A stretch of DNA of 13,969 bases. Source: Clostridia bacterium (GTDB lineage: Bacteria > Bacillota > Clostridia > Oscillospirales > QAKW01). The stretch's first letter is position 1. Each line of letters begins with the position of its first letter. The stretch spans positions 1 to 13,969 of the forward strand of contig JAFSBD010000334.1 in NCBI GenBank assembly GCA_017442025.1, given 5' to 3'. A program made the position numbers and the translations under genes. Positions 1 to 7,222 of the stretch are shown here, piece by piece. Below the pieces are notes generated by a model that saw only the letters and a program-made list of their open reading frames with translations, had not been told where the DNA came from and searched no databases.

Positions 1-405
1 ACCCTGATCAAGGATGCCAAGGAATTCCTGGAGAAGGATGAGCTGAAGGCGCTGAGCGATAAGCTGGCCGCCGCCATCAAGGATGCGGAAAGCGCTCTCA
101 AGAGCGGCAATCAGGAGAAGATCGCCGCCGCATCTGCCGCGCTGAAGGACGCTCTGGCCGCCTATAAGGCAAAGCTGGAAGAACTGGGCAAGGGCGAGCT
201 GATCGGCGTGGATACTCCTGTTGAAGTTCCCCCCAGCGATGATTATTGCAACATCTGGCTCCATAAGCTCTGGCTGATCCTGCTGATCGTCAGCTTCATC
301 ATCAACCTGGGCTTTGCCGGACTTACGGTTTATTATTTCATGCGCCGTAAACAGAATTTAACCGACGATACTCCGTTGGTCGACTATGAGATCGACGACG
401 ATTGA
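1..405 (+). CDS. Membrane-anchored surface protein, C-terminal part only
   Basis: The frame is open from the first base, so the gene starts upstream of the window and only its last 134 residues are seen. The visible part begins with about 65 residues rich in Ala, Lys, Glu and Leu, predicted to form an extracellular helical hairpin like the FIVAR-type spacers of Gram-positive surface proteins. A short linker with V-P-P-S follows, then a single hydrophobic segment (roughly window bases 265-345) beginning L-W-L-I-L-L-I-V, then R-R-K as a stop-transfer signal, and a very acidic cytoplasmic tail ending D-D-D. There is no LPXTG sorting motif, so it would be held in the membrane and not linked to the wall. 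It ends 25 bases before the HD-GYP/EAL-like gene and may belong to the same transcript. Its function is not recognised; the topology is the supported part. Confidence 0.75.
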   Translation, partial: TLIKDAKEFLEKDELKALSDKLAAAIKDAESALKSGNQEKIAAASAALKDALAAYKAKLEELGKGELIGVDTPVEVPPSDDYCNIWLHKLWLILLIVSFIINLGFAGLTVYYFMRRKQNLTDDTPLVDYEIDDD

Positions 406-430
406 TCGGATCATTTAAGGTGACAAGATA

Positions 431-1882
431 ATGCAACAAAGTGATAATCGTAAAACCTTTGAAACGTGGGAAGAGGCCTTTCGGGGCCTCGCCCCCGTTG
501 TCCGCCAGCAGTCTGTTCGGATTGCGGGCTATACCCAGGCGATCTTTATTGAAGCCTGTGCGTCGGGGTTTGGCACGCATCAGCCCGGCGGGTCGGAGCG
601 GATGCAATCGACCTATGCGGAGCTGGCCTATAAATGCGGGATGTATCACCAATTAGGCAAGGCGCTTGTCCCCGAAGAATATCAGGTTTTCAGCGAAACG
701 TTTTCGGAAGAGGAGCAGACCCTCTATCGCAAGTATACCGTTGCCGGCCGCAGGCTGGTTGCCGAGCTGCAGGAAAAGAGCGGCGGCAATAAGCGGTGGA
801 ACGGCGAGGGCGAGCCCCCCACCGAAAATATCCCCTGGCTGATGATCCGCGAAAGCTGCCAGCAGCATATGGAGCGCTTTGATGGGACAGGTTATCCCGA
901 AGGGCGCGCCGAATCGGCCATCAGCCCCATCGCCCAGATCGTTGGCATCGCCAAGGCCTTCGACCATCTTTCGGCGGAGATCAAATCGGAAAACCCCTTT
1001 TCCGAAGCCTTTGATGCCATTCTGGAGCAAAGTGGAACCGCCTTTTCGCCGGACCTTTGCGCGGTATTTAAGGCCGCGCGCCCCAAAATTCAAAGCGTTT
1101 TCAATAAGTATATTCACTATACCATGAAGCTTCCGCGCACCATCCCCTTGGTGAAGAAAACCAAGGGCCGCCCCATGGGGCTGATGTTCCGCGGAATGGT
1201 GGGCGGCGAGCCCGCCACCCTTACCGCCTATGAGGCCCTTCCCTGGTTCTCGGTCAAGGCGGATCAAATGGAAGAGATGAATGCGGTTGCCCCCCGCCTT
1301 GCCCGCACCGGGCTGACCGCGGATGTGGCCTTCTATCTCCTCTATGAAGCGGCGGATATGCTGCTTCGGATGCAAAACTGCAAACTCACGCTCCAAGGGC
1401 TGTTTGTGCCCATGTTTGGGGAGTTTTTCACTAAGGAAAACCACCTCAAGCGTTTTGAGGAGCTCTTTGCCAACCAACCCATCGACCGTTCCCGCCTGCT
1501 GATCGCCATCCCCGAAGAAAAGGTGCTCCGCGCCAATAAAGGGGAAGCGGAGGTGATCCGCCGCTATCTCAAAAACGGGATCGCGTTGGTGCTGGATGAT
1601 TATCATCCCGAATCCATCTCCCCGGCCATGCTGAAGGAATGGGGCTTTAACCATGTGCGCCTCTCCCCCGAGACCAGCGCCCAGCCCCTCTATGCTTCGG
1701 ATATCCGCGCGTTGCGGGATCGCAACATTCAGGTCTTTGCCTCCTGCGCCGAGCATCAGCATCTCAAATGGTTGCTGGAAAGCGGCGTTTGCGGCGTTTG
1801 CAGCCCCCTCAACGGCGAGCCGATGGAGGAGGATGCCGCCATCCGCGAAGCCTTGCTGCGGGAACGTGAGGCAGGGTTATGA
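431..1882 (+). CDS. Degenerate HD-GYP plus degenerate EAL domain protein (c-di-GMP sensor-like)
   Basis: This is a 483-residue soluble protein. Residues about 60-215 look like an HD-GYP domain: H-M-E-R-F-D-G-T-G-Y-P at 146-156 matches the family signature, followed by an I-A-K-A-F-D-H-L helix. However, the HD pair is H73-Q74 and the usual HH pair is H-M, so metal-binding residues are missing. Residues about 255-465 align with an EAL domain: Y-E-A-L-P-W at 267-272 keeps the EAL triplet and L-D-D-Y at 388-391 matches the DDF motif. The usual Asn is lost, the ExxE strand reads A-I-P-E, the catalytic Lys region reads V-R-L-S-P-E, and the AEGVE strand reads A-S-C-A-E. Both domains therefore look unable to hydrolyse c-di-GMP and more suited to binding it (inference). 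The start is ATG 431, seven bases after AAGGTGA. The stop overlaps the next start by four bases (ATGA), which suggests coupled translation with an exported protein. Confidence 0.8.
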   Translation: MQQSDNRKTFETWEEAFRGLAPVVRQQSVRIAGYTQAIFIEACASGFGTHQPGGSERMQSTYAELAYKCGMYHQLGKALVPEEYQVFSETFSEEEQTLYRKYTVAGRRLVAELQEKSGGNKRWNGEGEPPTENIPWLMIRESCQQHMERFDGTGYPEGRAESAISPIAQIVGIAKAFDHLSAEIKSENPFSEAFDAILEQSGTAFSPDLCAVFKAARPKIQSVFNKYIHYTMKLPRTIPLVKKTKGRPMGLMFRGMVGGEPATLTAYEALPWFSVKADQMEEMNAVAPRLARTGLTADVAFYLLYEAADMLLRMQNCKLTLQGLFVPMFGEFFTKENHLKRFEELFANQPIDRSRLLIAIPEEKVLRANKGEAEVIRRYLKNGIALVLDDYHPESISPAMLKEWGFNHVRLSPETSAQPLYASDIRALRDRNIQVFASCAEHQHLKWLLESGVCGVCSPLNGEPMEEDAAIREALLREREAGL

Positions 1883-2871
1883 GTAGGCAAAGCTCCTTTG
1901 ACCCGAATGGATACCCCTTCTTTATAAGAAGAAGGCGGGGCGGAATTCGGCTTACCCGCGCCGAGATCCGCGAGATCAAAGCAGGCCGCAAGGATCTGCG
2001 CAAGCAGATGCGTAAGCAGGGGATTCGTTCCAAAAGGGAATTTGAGATCACCGCATCCAGCCTCGGCCTCTATTTTGATAAAGGAAGATTTTTAATCTTT
2101 TGGCTCTGGCTATGGCATCGGGGCGTCCTCGGCGCGCTGCTTGGCGCGGGGTTGCTCGCGATGGCCGCGATGTATGGCTATTCGATGGTTACTGAAATGC
2201 GCGGTCATTTCACCATCAACCTTTCGGATCGCCTGGTTGCCCAAGGCTTTGAGCTGAGTAATACAAAGGATTTCGCCAATCCCACCTCCCGCATCTACGG
2301 AACGCCGGTGGAGGATGCGCCCTGCATCTCCATCACCGACCTGCCGGAGGATGTGGACGATATCGATGGCTCCCATAATGGGCGCAACTATTTCGCCCAT
2401 ACCTTTTATCTTGCCAAGCGGGGCGAAGGAGAGGCCGACTACGGCTTTTCCCTCTCCATCAATTCCGAAAGCCTGGATGCTTCCAAGGCCATTTGGGTGA
2501 TGCTGTTTGAGGATGGCGTGCCTGTTGTTTATGCCAAACCAAACGGCAAAACGGGCGAATCGGAATGCTTGCCCGCCATGGGCAACGACCGCTTTGGCTA
2601 TAAGGCGATCCCCTTTGCTGATCGCGGCCTGCCGGAGGATCAATATTCCATCATCACCGAGCGGGCGGGGCATACCTATTATCGGTTGAACCCCCGCACC
2701 TTCGAGGATGAGGAAGTGGTTACCGAGAGTGTCCGCGAGAATGTCAAGCAGGATGAAGTCCATAAATATACCGTTGTGATCTGGCTGGAAGGCGATGATC
2801 CCGATTGTACCAACGATCTGATCGGTGCCCATATCGGCCTGCAGATGGATTTCGAACTGCTGGGTAAATAA
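1879..2871 (+). CDS. Membrane-anchored exported protein with WLEG-DxDC C-terminal motif
   Basis: This is a 330-residue protein. Residues 1-70 are strongly basic (R-R-R-R at 17-20, then repeated K/R) and should stay in the cytoplasm. Residues about 71-104 are hydrophobic, with a broken first half, and are followed by a roughly 225-residue outer domain. The outer part carries D-I-D-G-S-H-N-G near residue 158, a Y-F-A-H-T-F-Y-L strand, A-I-W-V-M-L-F-E-D-G-V, and at W302-C310 the sequence W-L-E-G-D-D-P-D-C, which recurs in two other genes here. From memory, this combination is common in uncharacterised exported proteins of gut Clostridia. It lacks the Y-A-W motif near the membrane segment seen in the sister proteins, so it may stay anchored and not be cleaved. 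The start is ATG 1879 inside the ATGA overlap with the upstream gene, with GAGGCAGGG just before it. A role as base or anchor of a surface structure is inference. Confidence 0.8.
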   Translation: MSRQSSFDPNGYPFFIRRRRGGIRLTRAEIREIKAGRKDLRKQMRKQGIRSKREFEITASSLGLYFDKGRFLIFWLWLWHRGVLGALLGAGLLAMAAMYGYSMVTEMRGHFTINLSDRLVAQGFELSNTKDFANPTSRIYGTPVEDAPCISITDLPEDVDDIDGSHNGRNYFAHTFYLAKRGEGEADYGFSLSINSESLDASKAIWVMLFEDGVPVVYAKPNGKTGESECLPAMGNDRFGYKAIPFADRGLPEDQYSIITERAGHTYYRLNPRTFEDEEVVTESVRENVKQDEVHKYTVVIWLEGDDPDCTNDLIGAHIGLQMDFELLGK

Positions 2872-2887
2872 GATTCAAACTTTTTCT

Positions 2888-2950
2888 TTTCGGCGGCTCT
2901 AACCCGCCGAAAGAAAGGTTGAATATAAATTAAAAAATATCTCCGGCGGG
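2888..2950 (+). promoter_or_regulatory. Alternative hairpins in the leader of the large exported-protein gene
   Basis: The 119-base gap between the stop at 2871 and the start at 2991 holds TTTCGGCGG (2888-2896) facing CCGCCGAAA (2904-2912) across a seven-base loop, a nine-pair stem. A second copy of the first arm, CGGCGGG at 2944-2950, can pair over seven bases with CCCGCCG at 2903-2909. The middle segment can thus join only one partner at a time, as in attenuators. No T-run follows either stem, so neither is a standard terminator. The A+T-rich stretch 2920-2940 could hold a promoter, but I see no convincing -35/-10 pair. Function is unknown. Confidence 0.4.
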
Positions 2951-2990
2951 AGAAAAAATACGCAATCTGAAAAAGTGAGGTAAAATTGTG

Positions 2991-5054
2991 ATGAACAAAA
3001 GACAGTCCAACGAAATGCAATCCATTCGTAAAAAACTGTTAGCAGCGATCGCCATGCTCTTGATCGCTTGCATCATGACCGTTTCGTCCACCTATGCGTG
3101 GTTCACCCTGTCTACCGCTCCGGAAGTCAAGGGTATCACCACCACCGTCGGCGCAAACGGAAACCTGGAAATCGCCCTCGGCGAATACGACACTGTTTAT
3201 GGTACTGAAATCCCCACCTCCGGTGAAGGAACATCCATGGATAAGGCAAACTCAGATAAAACTCTTTCCAACCTGACTTGGGGTAACTTGATCGATCTGG
3301 CCGATGCTTCTTATGGCTGGGATGCGATCAAGTTGTATCCCACTCGCCTGAACGCTACCTTTACCGATGGTAAGGGCTTTTTGGCCAATCCCTTCTCGCC
3401 CTTGGCTTATCCCATCTATGGTTCGGATGGCCGTATCAGCGAGCTGAGTGCCAACACTTTGATCGGCAAATATGAAGGTACCAGCTTTATGGCTTTGGGC
3501 ACTCCTAATTATGCCGGTGTAAACGGTATTGGTTCGGTTTCCGGTATGTCCGAGCGTGAATTCGCTGGCCGCAACTATAAAAATGCGGTTGAATCCAATC
3601 GTATTACCGCAAAAAATGAGGCGCAGGGCGCAATCTCCCTCTATTCCGGTGATCTGGCAGCGATCGCCATTAAGAATATGGATGATAATCCGGATGGAGT
3701 TGTAACCGAAGCAGAGATCACCGTTTTGAAAAACCTGATCGCAAAGTTGGAAAAATCTGCCGGAGCGATCGATGAATCTCTCAAGTCTGCGGTTATGGTA
3801 GCCCTTACCGGCATCCCCGCAGAGACCTTAACCGATGGCGGTTGGAAAGATGCAGTTACCACCATCGGTAATAAGAATGTTAATGATACCATTGCTCAGG
3901 TTCAATCCTTGTCCGGCATGACTGTTCCTTCCTCCGTTACCAGTGTTGTTGAAAAATATAACGCAATCGTTACCAACCTTAACACTGCAGAGAGTAAACT
4001 CCCTGCCTCGGGCGATAGCACTTGGGGTACAGTTAAAGATGCCGTTAGCGCATTGCTGAAGACCACCGGCATCACTATCTGCAACGAAACGATTGCAGAT
4101 ATCAAAGCAACAAAGGATAGCACTGAAGCGGATACTGCTTTTAAGCGCGTTACAAAAGAAGCACTGGCCGGCAACTTGAATTTCCAATTTGCTTCCGGTA
4201 GCGGTGTCTTGGCGGATATTGCAGATTTTGTTGGTGAATATAGTGCCACCATTTCCTTCCCCGAAGATTTGGAAGTAGAAGGTATTCCCGTTGGCGGGTT
4301 GAAACGCCCTGTGGCCGTAAAGATGAGTGCTGAAGCTAGCGTTGTAAACGCCGAAGGAAAGGGTTATCTGGGCGCAGCCTATGATGCTGTAAAGAACACT
4401 ACCATCCCCGGTGCAGATCCCAATGCATCTAAAGCCTTGACCGATACTTATGGTTATTCCATCGACCTGCTTTTCCGCACCAATGCAGCCGATTCCTATC
4501 TGGAATTGCAGACTGCGGCAGCCAACCGCATTTATGCTGAAAACAGCAACGAAATGCTGATGGGTGGCGGTAGCAATATGTCCTTCACCGTTGGCGGAGA
4601 ATATACCAAGGATAAGATCGATGGTCTGGCAGAAGGTATCCGTGTTGTATTCTACGACACCACTTCTACCAATCATGAGATCCTTGGCGTTGCCACACTG
4701 GATACCAATGGTACCATTTCCGGTGACCAATATAAAATGGATCTGAAACTGACCAACTATACCATTGCAGATAAAAACGGCGAGATCCCCGGCAAGTTAA
4801 CCACTACCGGATTCATCGATACCGATGATGCTAACACCGCGCAGGATGATAGAGTTGCTCTGGCAGCCCTTTCTGCCAACTCGGTGAAGAAGATCTCTGC
4901 GTTGGTCTATCTGGATGGCGATGTTGTAGACAACTCCGATGTAGGTGTTGCGGCGATCCTCAACGGTAAGCTGAACCTGCAGTTTGCCAGCAGTGCATCC
5001 CTTGTTCCCATGGACAACAATACCCTGATGAATACTACCCCCGAAACCACCTGA
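2991..5054 (+). CDS. Large SipW-dependent (TasA/camelysin-style) exported protein, probable major fibre or coat subunit
   Basis: This is a 687-residue protein from ATG 2991. Residues 12-34 form a basic-hydrophobic signal segment ending S-S-T-Y-A-W-F at 32-38, the style of SipW substrates, and A-P-E-V-K-G-I follows as in its sisters. The rest is predicted beta-rich, with a helical insert around residues 240-350. D231-E242 (DDNPDGVVTEAE) fits the EF-hand/dockerin calcium loop at positions 1, 3, 5, 6, 8 and 12. R-I-Y-A-E-N-S-N near 513 and E-G-I-R-V-V-F-Y resemble parts of the other exported proteins, and V-Y-L-D-G-D-V-V-D near 639-647 is a cysteine-free version of their C-terminal motif. Codons lean more to GTT, GGT and ACT than in neighbouring genes, which may mean high expression. 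GTGAGG (2975-2980) is the ribosome site; GTG 2988 is an alternative start one codon earlier. The gene sits between leader hairpins and a strong terminator, consistent with an abundant product. Confidence 0.85.
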   Translation: MNKRQSNEMQSIRKKLLAAIAMLLIACIMTVSSTYAWFTLSTAPEVKGITTTVGANGNLEIALGEYDTVYGTEIPTSGEGTSMDKANSDKTLSNLTWGNLIDLADASYGWDAIKLYPTRLNATFTDGKGFLANPFSPLAYPIYGSDGRISELSANTLIGKYEGTSFMALGTPNYAGVNGIGSVSGMSEREFAGRNYKNAVESNRITAKNEAQGAISLYSGDLAAIAIKNMDDNPDGVVTEAEITVLKNLIAKLEKSAGAIDESLKSAVMVALTGIPAETLTDGGWKDAVTTIGNKNVNDTIAQVQSLSGMTVPSSVTSVVEKYNAIVTNLNTAESKLPASGDSTWGTVKDAVSALLKTTGITICNETIADIKATKDSTEADTAFKRVTKEALAGNLNFQFASGSGVLADIADFVGEYSATISFPEDLEVEGIPVGGLKRPVAVKMSAEASVVNAEGKGYLGAAYDAVKNTTIPGADPNASKALTDTYGYSIDLLFRTNAADSYLELQTAAANRIYAENSNEMLMGGGSNMSFTVGGEYTKDKIDGLAEGIRVVFYDTTSTNHEILGVATLDTNGTISGDQYKMDLKLTNYTIADKNGEIPGKLTTTGFIDTDDANTAQDDRVALAALSANSVKKISALVYLDGDVVDNSDVGVAAILNGKLNLQFASSASLVPMDNNTLMNTTPETT

Positions 5055-5068
5055 TTTTTATAACCATA

Positions 5069-5114
5069 CTCCCGTCCGCGGTGAAAACCGCGGGCGGGAG
5101 CATACGGCTTTTTT
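5069..5114 (+). terminator. Rho-independent terminator after the large exported-protein gene
   Basis: CTCCCGTCCGCGG (5069-5081) pairs with CCGCGGGCGGGAG (5088-5100) around the loop TGAAAA: thirteen pairs with one G-T. A run of six T (5109-5114) follows after eight bases (CATACGGC). The gap between stem and T-run is longer than usual, so it may act partly as read-through control or as a 3' end stabiliser. Confidence 0.75.
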
Positions 5115-5156
5115 GGAAGGAATTCGGTTAGAGCGAATTTTACCATGAAAATGCCC

Positions 5157-5182
5157 AAATTTCCCCCAAAAGGGGGGATTTT
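5157..5182 (+). terminator. Second, weaker terminator-like hairpin
   Basis: AAATTTCCCCC (5157-5167) faces GGGGGGATTTT (5172-5182) across AAAA. The five C-G pairs are flanked by T-G and T-A, then a mismatch and three A-T pairs, with T residues in the descending arm. It lies 57 bases after the main terminator stem and could back it up. It could also belong to the leader of the following operon. Confidence 0.35.
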
Positions 5183-5257
5183 AAGGGGCTTTGGTTTGCT
5201 GTTTTCATTTTTGGCAAGCAAGCCCCCAAGCAAAGATCATTTTAAAACGCAAATATT

Positions 5258-5277
5258 CTGAAGATCTTCATCTTCAG
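5258..5277 (+). promoter_or_regulatory. Perfect inverted repeat before the second gene run
   Basis: CTGAAGAT (5258-5265) and ATCTTCAG (5270-5277) are exact inverse complements around CTTC. The repeat sits 13 bases upstream of the ribosome-binding site of the gene at 5306. It also contains the ten-base palindrome GAAGATCTTC (5260-5269). It could be a protein-binding operator or a 5' UTR hairpin. No confident promoter was found with it, although A+T-rich sequence lies at 5238-5257. Confidence 0.4.
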
Positions 5278-5290
5278 ATCGCTGCTTTTA

Positions 5291-5299
5291 GGGAGGAGG
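5291..5299 (+). promoter_or_regulatory. Strong ribosome-binding site GGGAGGAGG
   Basis: GGGAGGAGG lies six bases before ATG 5306 and fixes that start. It is the longest Shine-Dalgarno match in the window and opens the second gene run. Confidence 0.75.
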
Positions 5300-5305
5300 A
5301 ACCAT

Positions 5306-6313
5306 ATGAGCCCGAAACAGCAACGGCAACATTGGGAACAAAAAAAGAAAAAGAAATTTTTGGTGATTGCCCTGCTTTTGCTGGTGCTGATATTGCTCCC
5401 CTTATGCACGGTGGCAACCTATACCTGGCTTGCCATCAGCAAAACGCCGAAAATCAGCGATATGGAGATGACCATCAACAGCAACCACGGCCTGGAGCTT
5501 GCCTGGTCGGCGGATGCGGCCGAGGAAGATTGGCAGCAGCAACTTGATTTTACCGACGCGGTGGATACCGAAGCGATTTTATTGCCGGTTACCTGGTCGG
5601 ATGCGGAGAAGCGGTTTTTCACCGCGCGCTTTGGAACCGATGGGCGGATGATCGATACCGGCATTGCCCTATCGGACGAAATGGACATCAACAGTCGGGA
5701 TGGCCACTACATTAAATTTACCCTTTACGGCCGCACCGGCGAGGATGTTTCGGTGGGGCTGGTCCCCGGAGTGGTTTCCGCCAACGGAGAAAACCTGGCC
5801 GGAACCTATCTGATCGGTACGCCCTTATGGGATGCCGAAGAAAAAAAGCATACCGATGGAGGGCATGGCGCCCAATACGCCACCCGCATCGGTCTCAACA
5901 TCACGAAATTAGACGGCGACGGCCGCGAGAGTGGCCCATCGACCTTTTATATCTATGAACCCAACGCCGATCAGCATATCGACGGCAGCCAAGGCATTTT
6001 GGAGACCCCCTCGGTGGATGGAACCGAAAGCCTTGCACCGCCTGCGCGGCTGATCCGCCAGCAGACCTTCCGTTGGCAGGAGAGCGCGCCGATTGAGCGC
6101 GGCGTTCTTGCCTGGCGCGCAGGCAATTTTGAAGGAGAAAACGACCTATTTGACCTTTCCCCTGAGGAGAAGGTAAAGATAGATATTTATATTTGGCTGG
6201 AGGGCAAGGATGCCGATTGCGTTAACGCTCTGGGCCGCGGCGCACAGATCGCCGCCAACATCCAATTTGCCGCCGATGCCGATAGCGGATCGGGATTAGT
6301 CCCCATCCCTTAA
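5306..6313 (+). CDS. SipW-dependent exported protein with IYEPNAD and WLEG-DxDC motifs
   Basis: This is a 335-residue protein. A basic start (K-K-K-K-K at 13-17) is followed by a hydrophobic segment (about 18-38) that ends A-T-Y-T-W-L, the same signal style as the exported proteins at 2991 and 10602, and then K-T-P-K-I. The mature part shows Y-I-K-F-T-L-Y near 146, I-Y-E-P-N-A-D at 216-222 and W-L-E-G-K-D-A-D-C at 297-305. The last two motifs are shared almost letter for letter with the 10602 product, so the two are paralogues with the same domain plan. C305 is the only cysteine left after signal removal; C34 lies in the signal segment. The start is ATG 5306 behind a strong ribosome site. It is first in the run that encodes its probable signal peptidase next, 82 bases downstream. 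Being a minor subunit or adaptor of the same surface structure is inference. Confidence 0.82.
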   Translation: MSPKQQRQHWEQKKKKKFLVIALLLLVLILLPLCTVATYTWLAISKTPKISDMEMTINSNHGLELAWSADAAEEDWQQQLDFTDAVDTEAILLPVTWSDAEKRFFTARFGTDGRMIDTGIALSDEMDINSRDGHYIKFTLYGRTGEDVSVGLVPGVVSANGENLAGTYLIGTPLWDAEEKKHTDGGHGAQYATRIGLNITKLDGDGRESGPSTFYIYEPNADQHIDGSQGILETPSVDGTESLAPPARLIRQQTFRWQESAPIERGVLAWRAGNFEGENDLFDLSPEEKVKIDIYIWLEGKDADCVNALGRGAQIAANIQFAADADSGSGLVPIP

Positions 6314-6322
6314 AACGGAATT

Positions 6323-6345
6323 AAAACAACGAGAGAGGTTGTTTT
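6323..6345 (+). other. A-T-rich hairpin in the gap before the first signal peptidase gene
   Basis: AAAACAAC (6323-6330) pairs with GTTGTTTT (6338-6345) around GAGAGAG. T-rich sequence overlaps the descending arm, so it looks like a weak terminator or an RNA-processing stem that could lower expression of the downstream genes. Only two of the eight pairs are G-C, so stability is modest. Confidence 0.3.
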
Positions 6346-6382
6346 TGTTATGCCCCCAAATCGAGGATTTGGAGATGAAAAA

Positions 6383-6391
6383 AAGGAGAGG
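6383..6391 (+). promoter_or_regulatory. Ribosome-binding site AAGGAGAGG that fixes the start at 6396
   Basis: AAGGAGAGG ends four bases before ATG 6396. The longer reading from TTG 6339 (19 more residues) would place this site inside the coding sequence and has no comparable site of its own. Confidence 0.65.
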
Positions 6392-6395
6392 TTTT

Positions 6396-7211
6396 ATGAG
6401 CACAAAAAAGGAAAAAGAGATCCTATCCCCTCTGGCAGAAAATGAGGCCAACGAGCAAGAAGCCGAAAAACCCGCCAAAAAGAATAAGGTTTTAGGCACG
6501 GTCATCAATGTTGTCTTGGTGTTTGCCATTATTCTGGCTGTATTGGCGACCTATGTTTCTTATGTATCGACCTCGGGGAGCGGCGTTCCCAGCGTTTTGG
6601 GCCTGCGGCTGTTCTCCATCCAGACCGACTCCATGTATGACACCTTGATGCCCGGCGACCTGGTGATCGATACAGCGGTGAAGGATCCTGCCACCCTGCA
6701 GAAGAAAGACATCATCACCTATTGGACGGTGATCGATGGCGAACGGGTTCTCAATACCCACCGTATTGTTGAGATCTACGACGGCAACGGCTATCTGATC
6801 TTTGCCACCAAGGGTGATAACAACACCACGGTCGATACCCTGACGGTGCATGAATCGGAGATCGTTGGCAAATATGCCTTCCGCATCCCCGGCGTCGGTA
6901 AGGCCTTCGACTATCTGCAGACCAGTACCGGATTTTTGATCGTTGTTGTCATCCCGGTATTGATCTTCCTGCTCTATCAGTTGATCCAATTCTTCCGCGT
7001 TCTCTTTGAGTATCAGAATGTTAAGAGCCGCATCCGCTTTGAGCAGGAGCGTGGCCGCACCGAGGATCTGATCGAGGAGCAAAAGCGCCGTGAGGATGAA
7101 CTTAAGCAGGCCGAGCGGGAACGCATCGAGGCCGAGCTGCGGGAAAAGATCCGCGCTGAAATGATGGAACAGGCCAAAAATGAGGCCAAGGATACCCCCA
7201 ACGAGGACTGA
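6396..7211 (+). CDS. Divergent SipW-type signal peptidase I with coiled-coil cytoplasmic tail
   Basis: This is a 271-residue type I signal peptidase of the ER/SipW (S26B) class, which uses a Ser/His pair where bacterial LepB uses Ser/Lys. The nucleophile is S79 in Q-T-D-S-M, followed by M-P-G-D-L-V-I. The general base is H122 in N-T-H-R-I-V. T-K-G-D-N-N with D141 and D148 matches the conserved acidic strand (G-D-A-N-P-T-A-D in classic SipW). A charged N-terminal segment of 33 residues precedes membrane segment 1 (about 34-52), and segment 2 spans about 179-200. Residues 208-262 form a charged, heptad-like coiled coil (E-R, E-E-L, K-R runs), unusual for a signal peptidase. The extracytoplasmic catalytic domain would cleave the [ST]-Y-[AT]-W class substrates encoded beside it. 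The gene ends 11 bases before the AAA+ gene. Catalytic class is well supported; the choice of substrates is inference. Confidence 0.88.
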   Translation: MSTKKEKEILSPLAENEANEQEAEKPAKKNKVLGTVINVVLVFAIILAVLATYVSYVSTSGSGVPSVLGLRLFSIQTDSMYDTLMPGDLVIDTAVKDPATLQKKDIITYWTVIDGERVLNTHRIVEIYDGNGYLIFATKGDNNTTVDTLTVHESEIVGKYAFRIPGVGKAFDYLQTSTGFLIVVVIPVLIFLLYQLIQFFRVLFEYQNVKSRIRFEQERGRTEDLIEEQKRREDELKQAERERIEAELREKIRAEMMEQAKNEAKDTPNED

Positions 7212-7222
7212 GGTAACCAAAA

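Noticed and set aside
653..1762. 369-codon open frame on the minus strand
   Set aside because: It lies fully inside the HD-GYP/EAL-like gene. Its reading shows no domain motif, and third-base bias of the plus gene explains the missing stops.
2988..2990. GTG start one codon before ATG 2991
   Set aside because: ATG is preferred and both are within range of GTGAGG; the product differs by one residue only.
5211..5240. Promoter-like TTGGCA with GATCAT 18 bases later
   Set aside because: The -10 element matches only four of six bases and there are other equally weak pairs nearby.
5145..5261. 38-residue open frame starting MKMPKFPPKGG, with a hydrophobic stretch
   Set aside because: There is no ribosome site within the usual distance, and it runs through the C5/G5 hairpin. 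A leader peptide cannot be excluded but is not supported.
6339..6395. TTG start for the first signal peptidase, adding 19 residues
   Set aside because: The good ribosome site AAGGAGAGG precedes ATG 6396, and the extra segment overlaps a hairpin.
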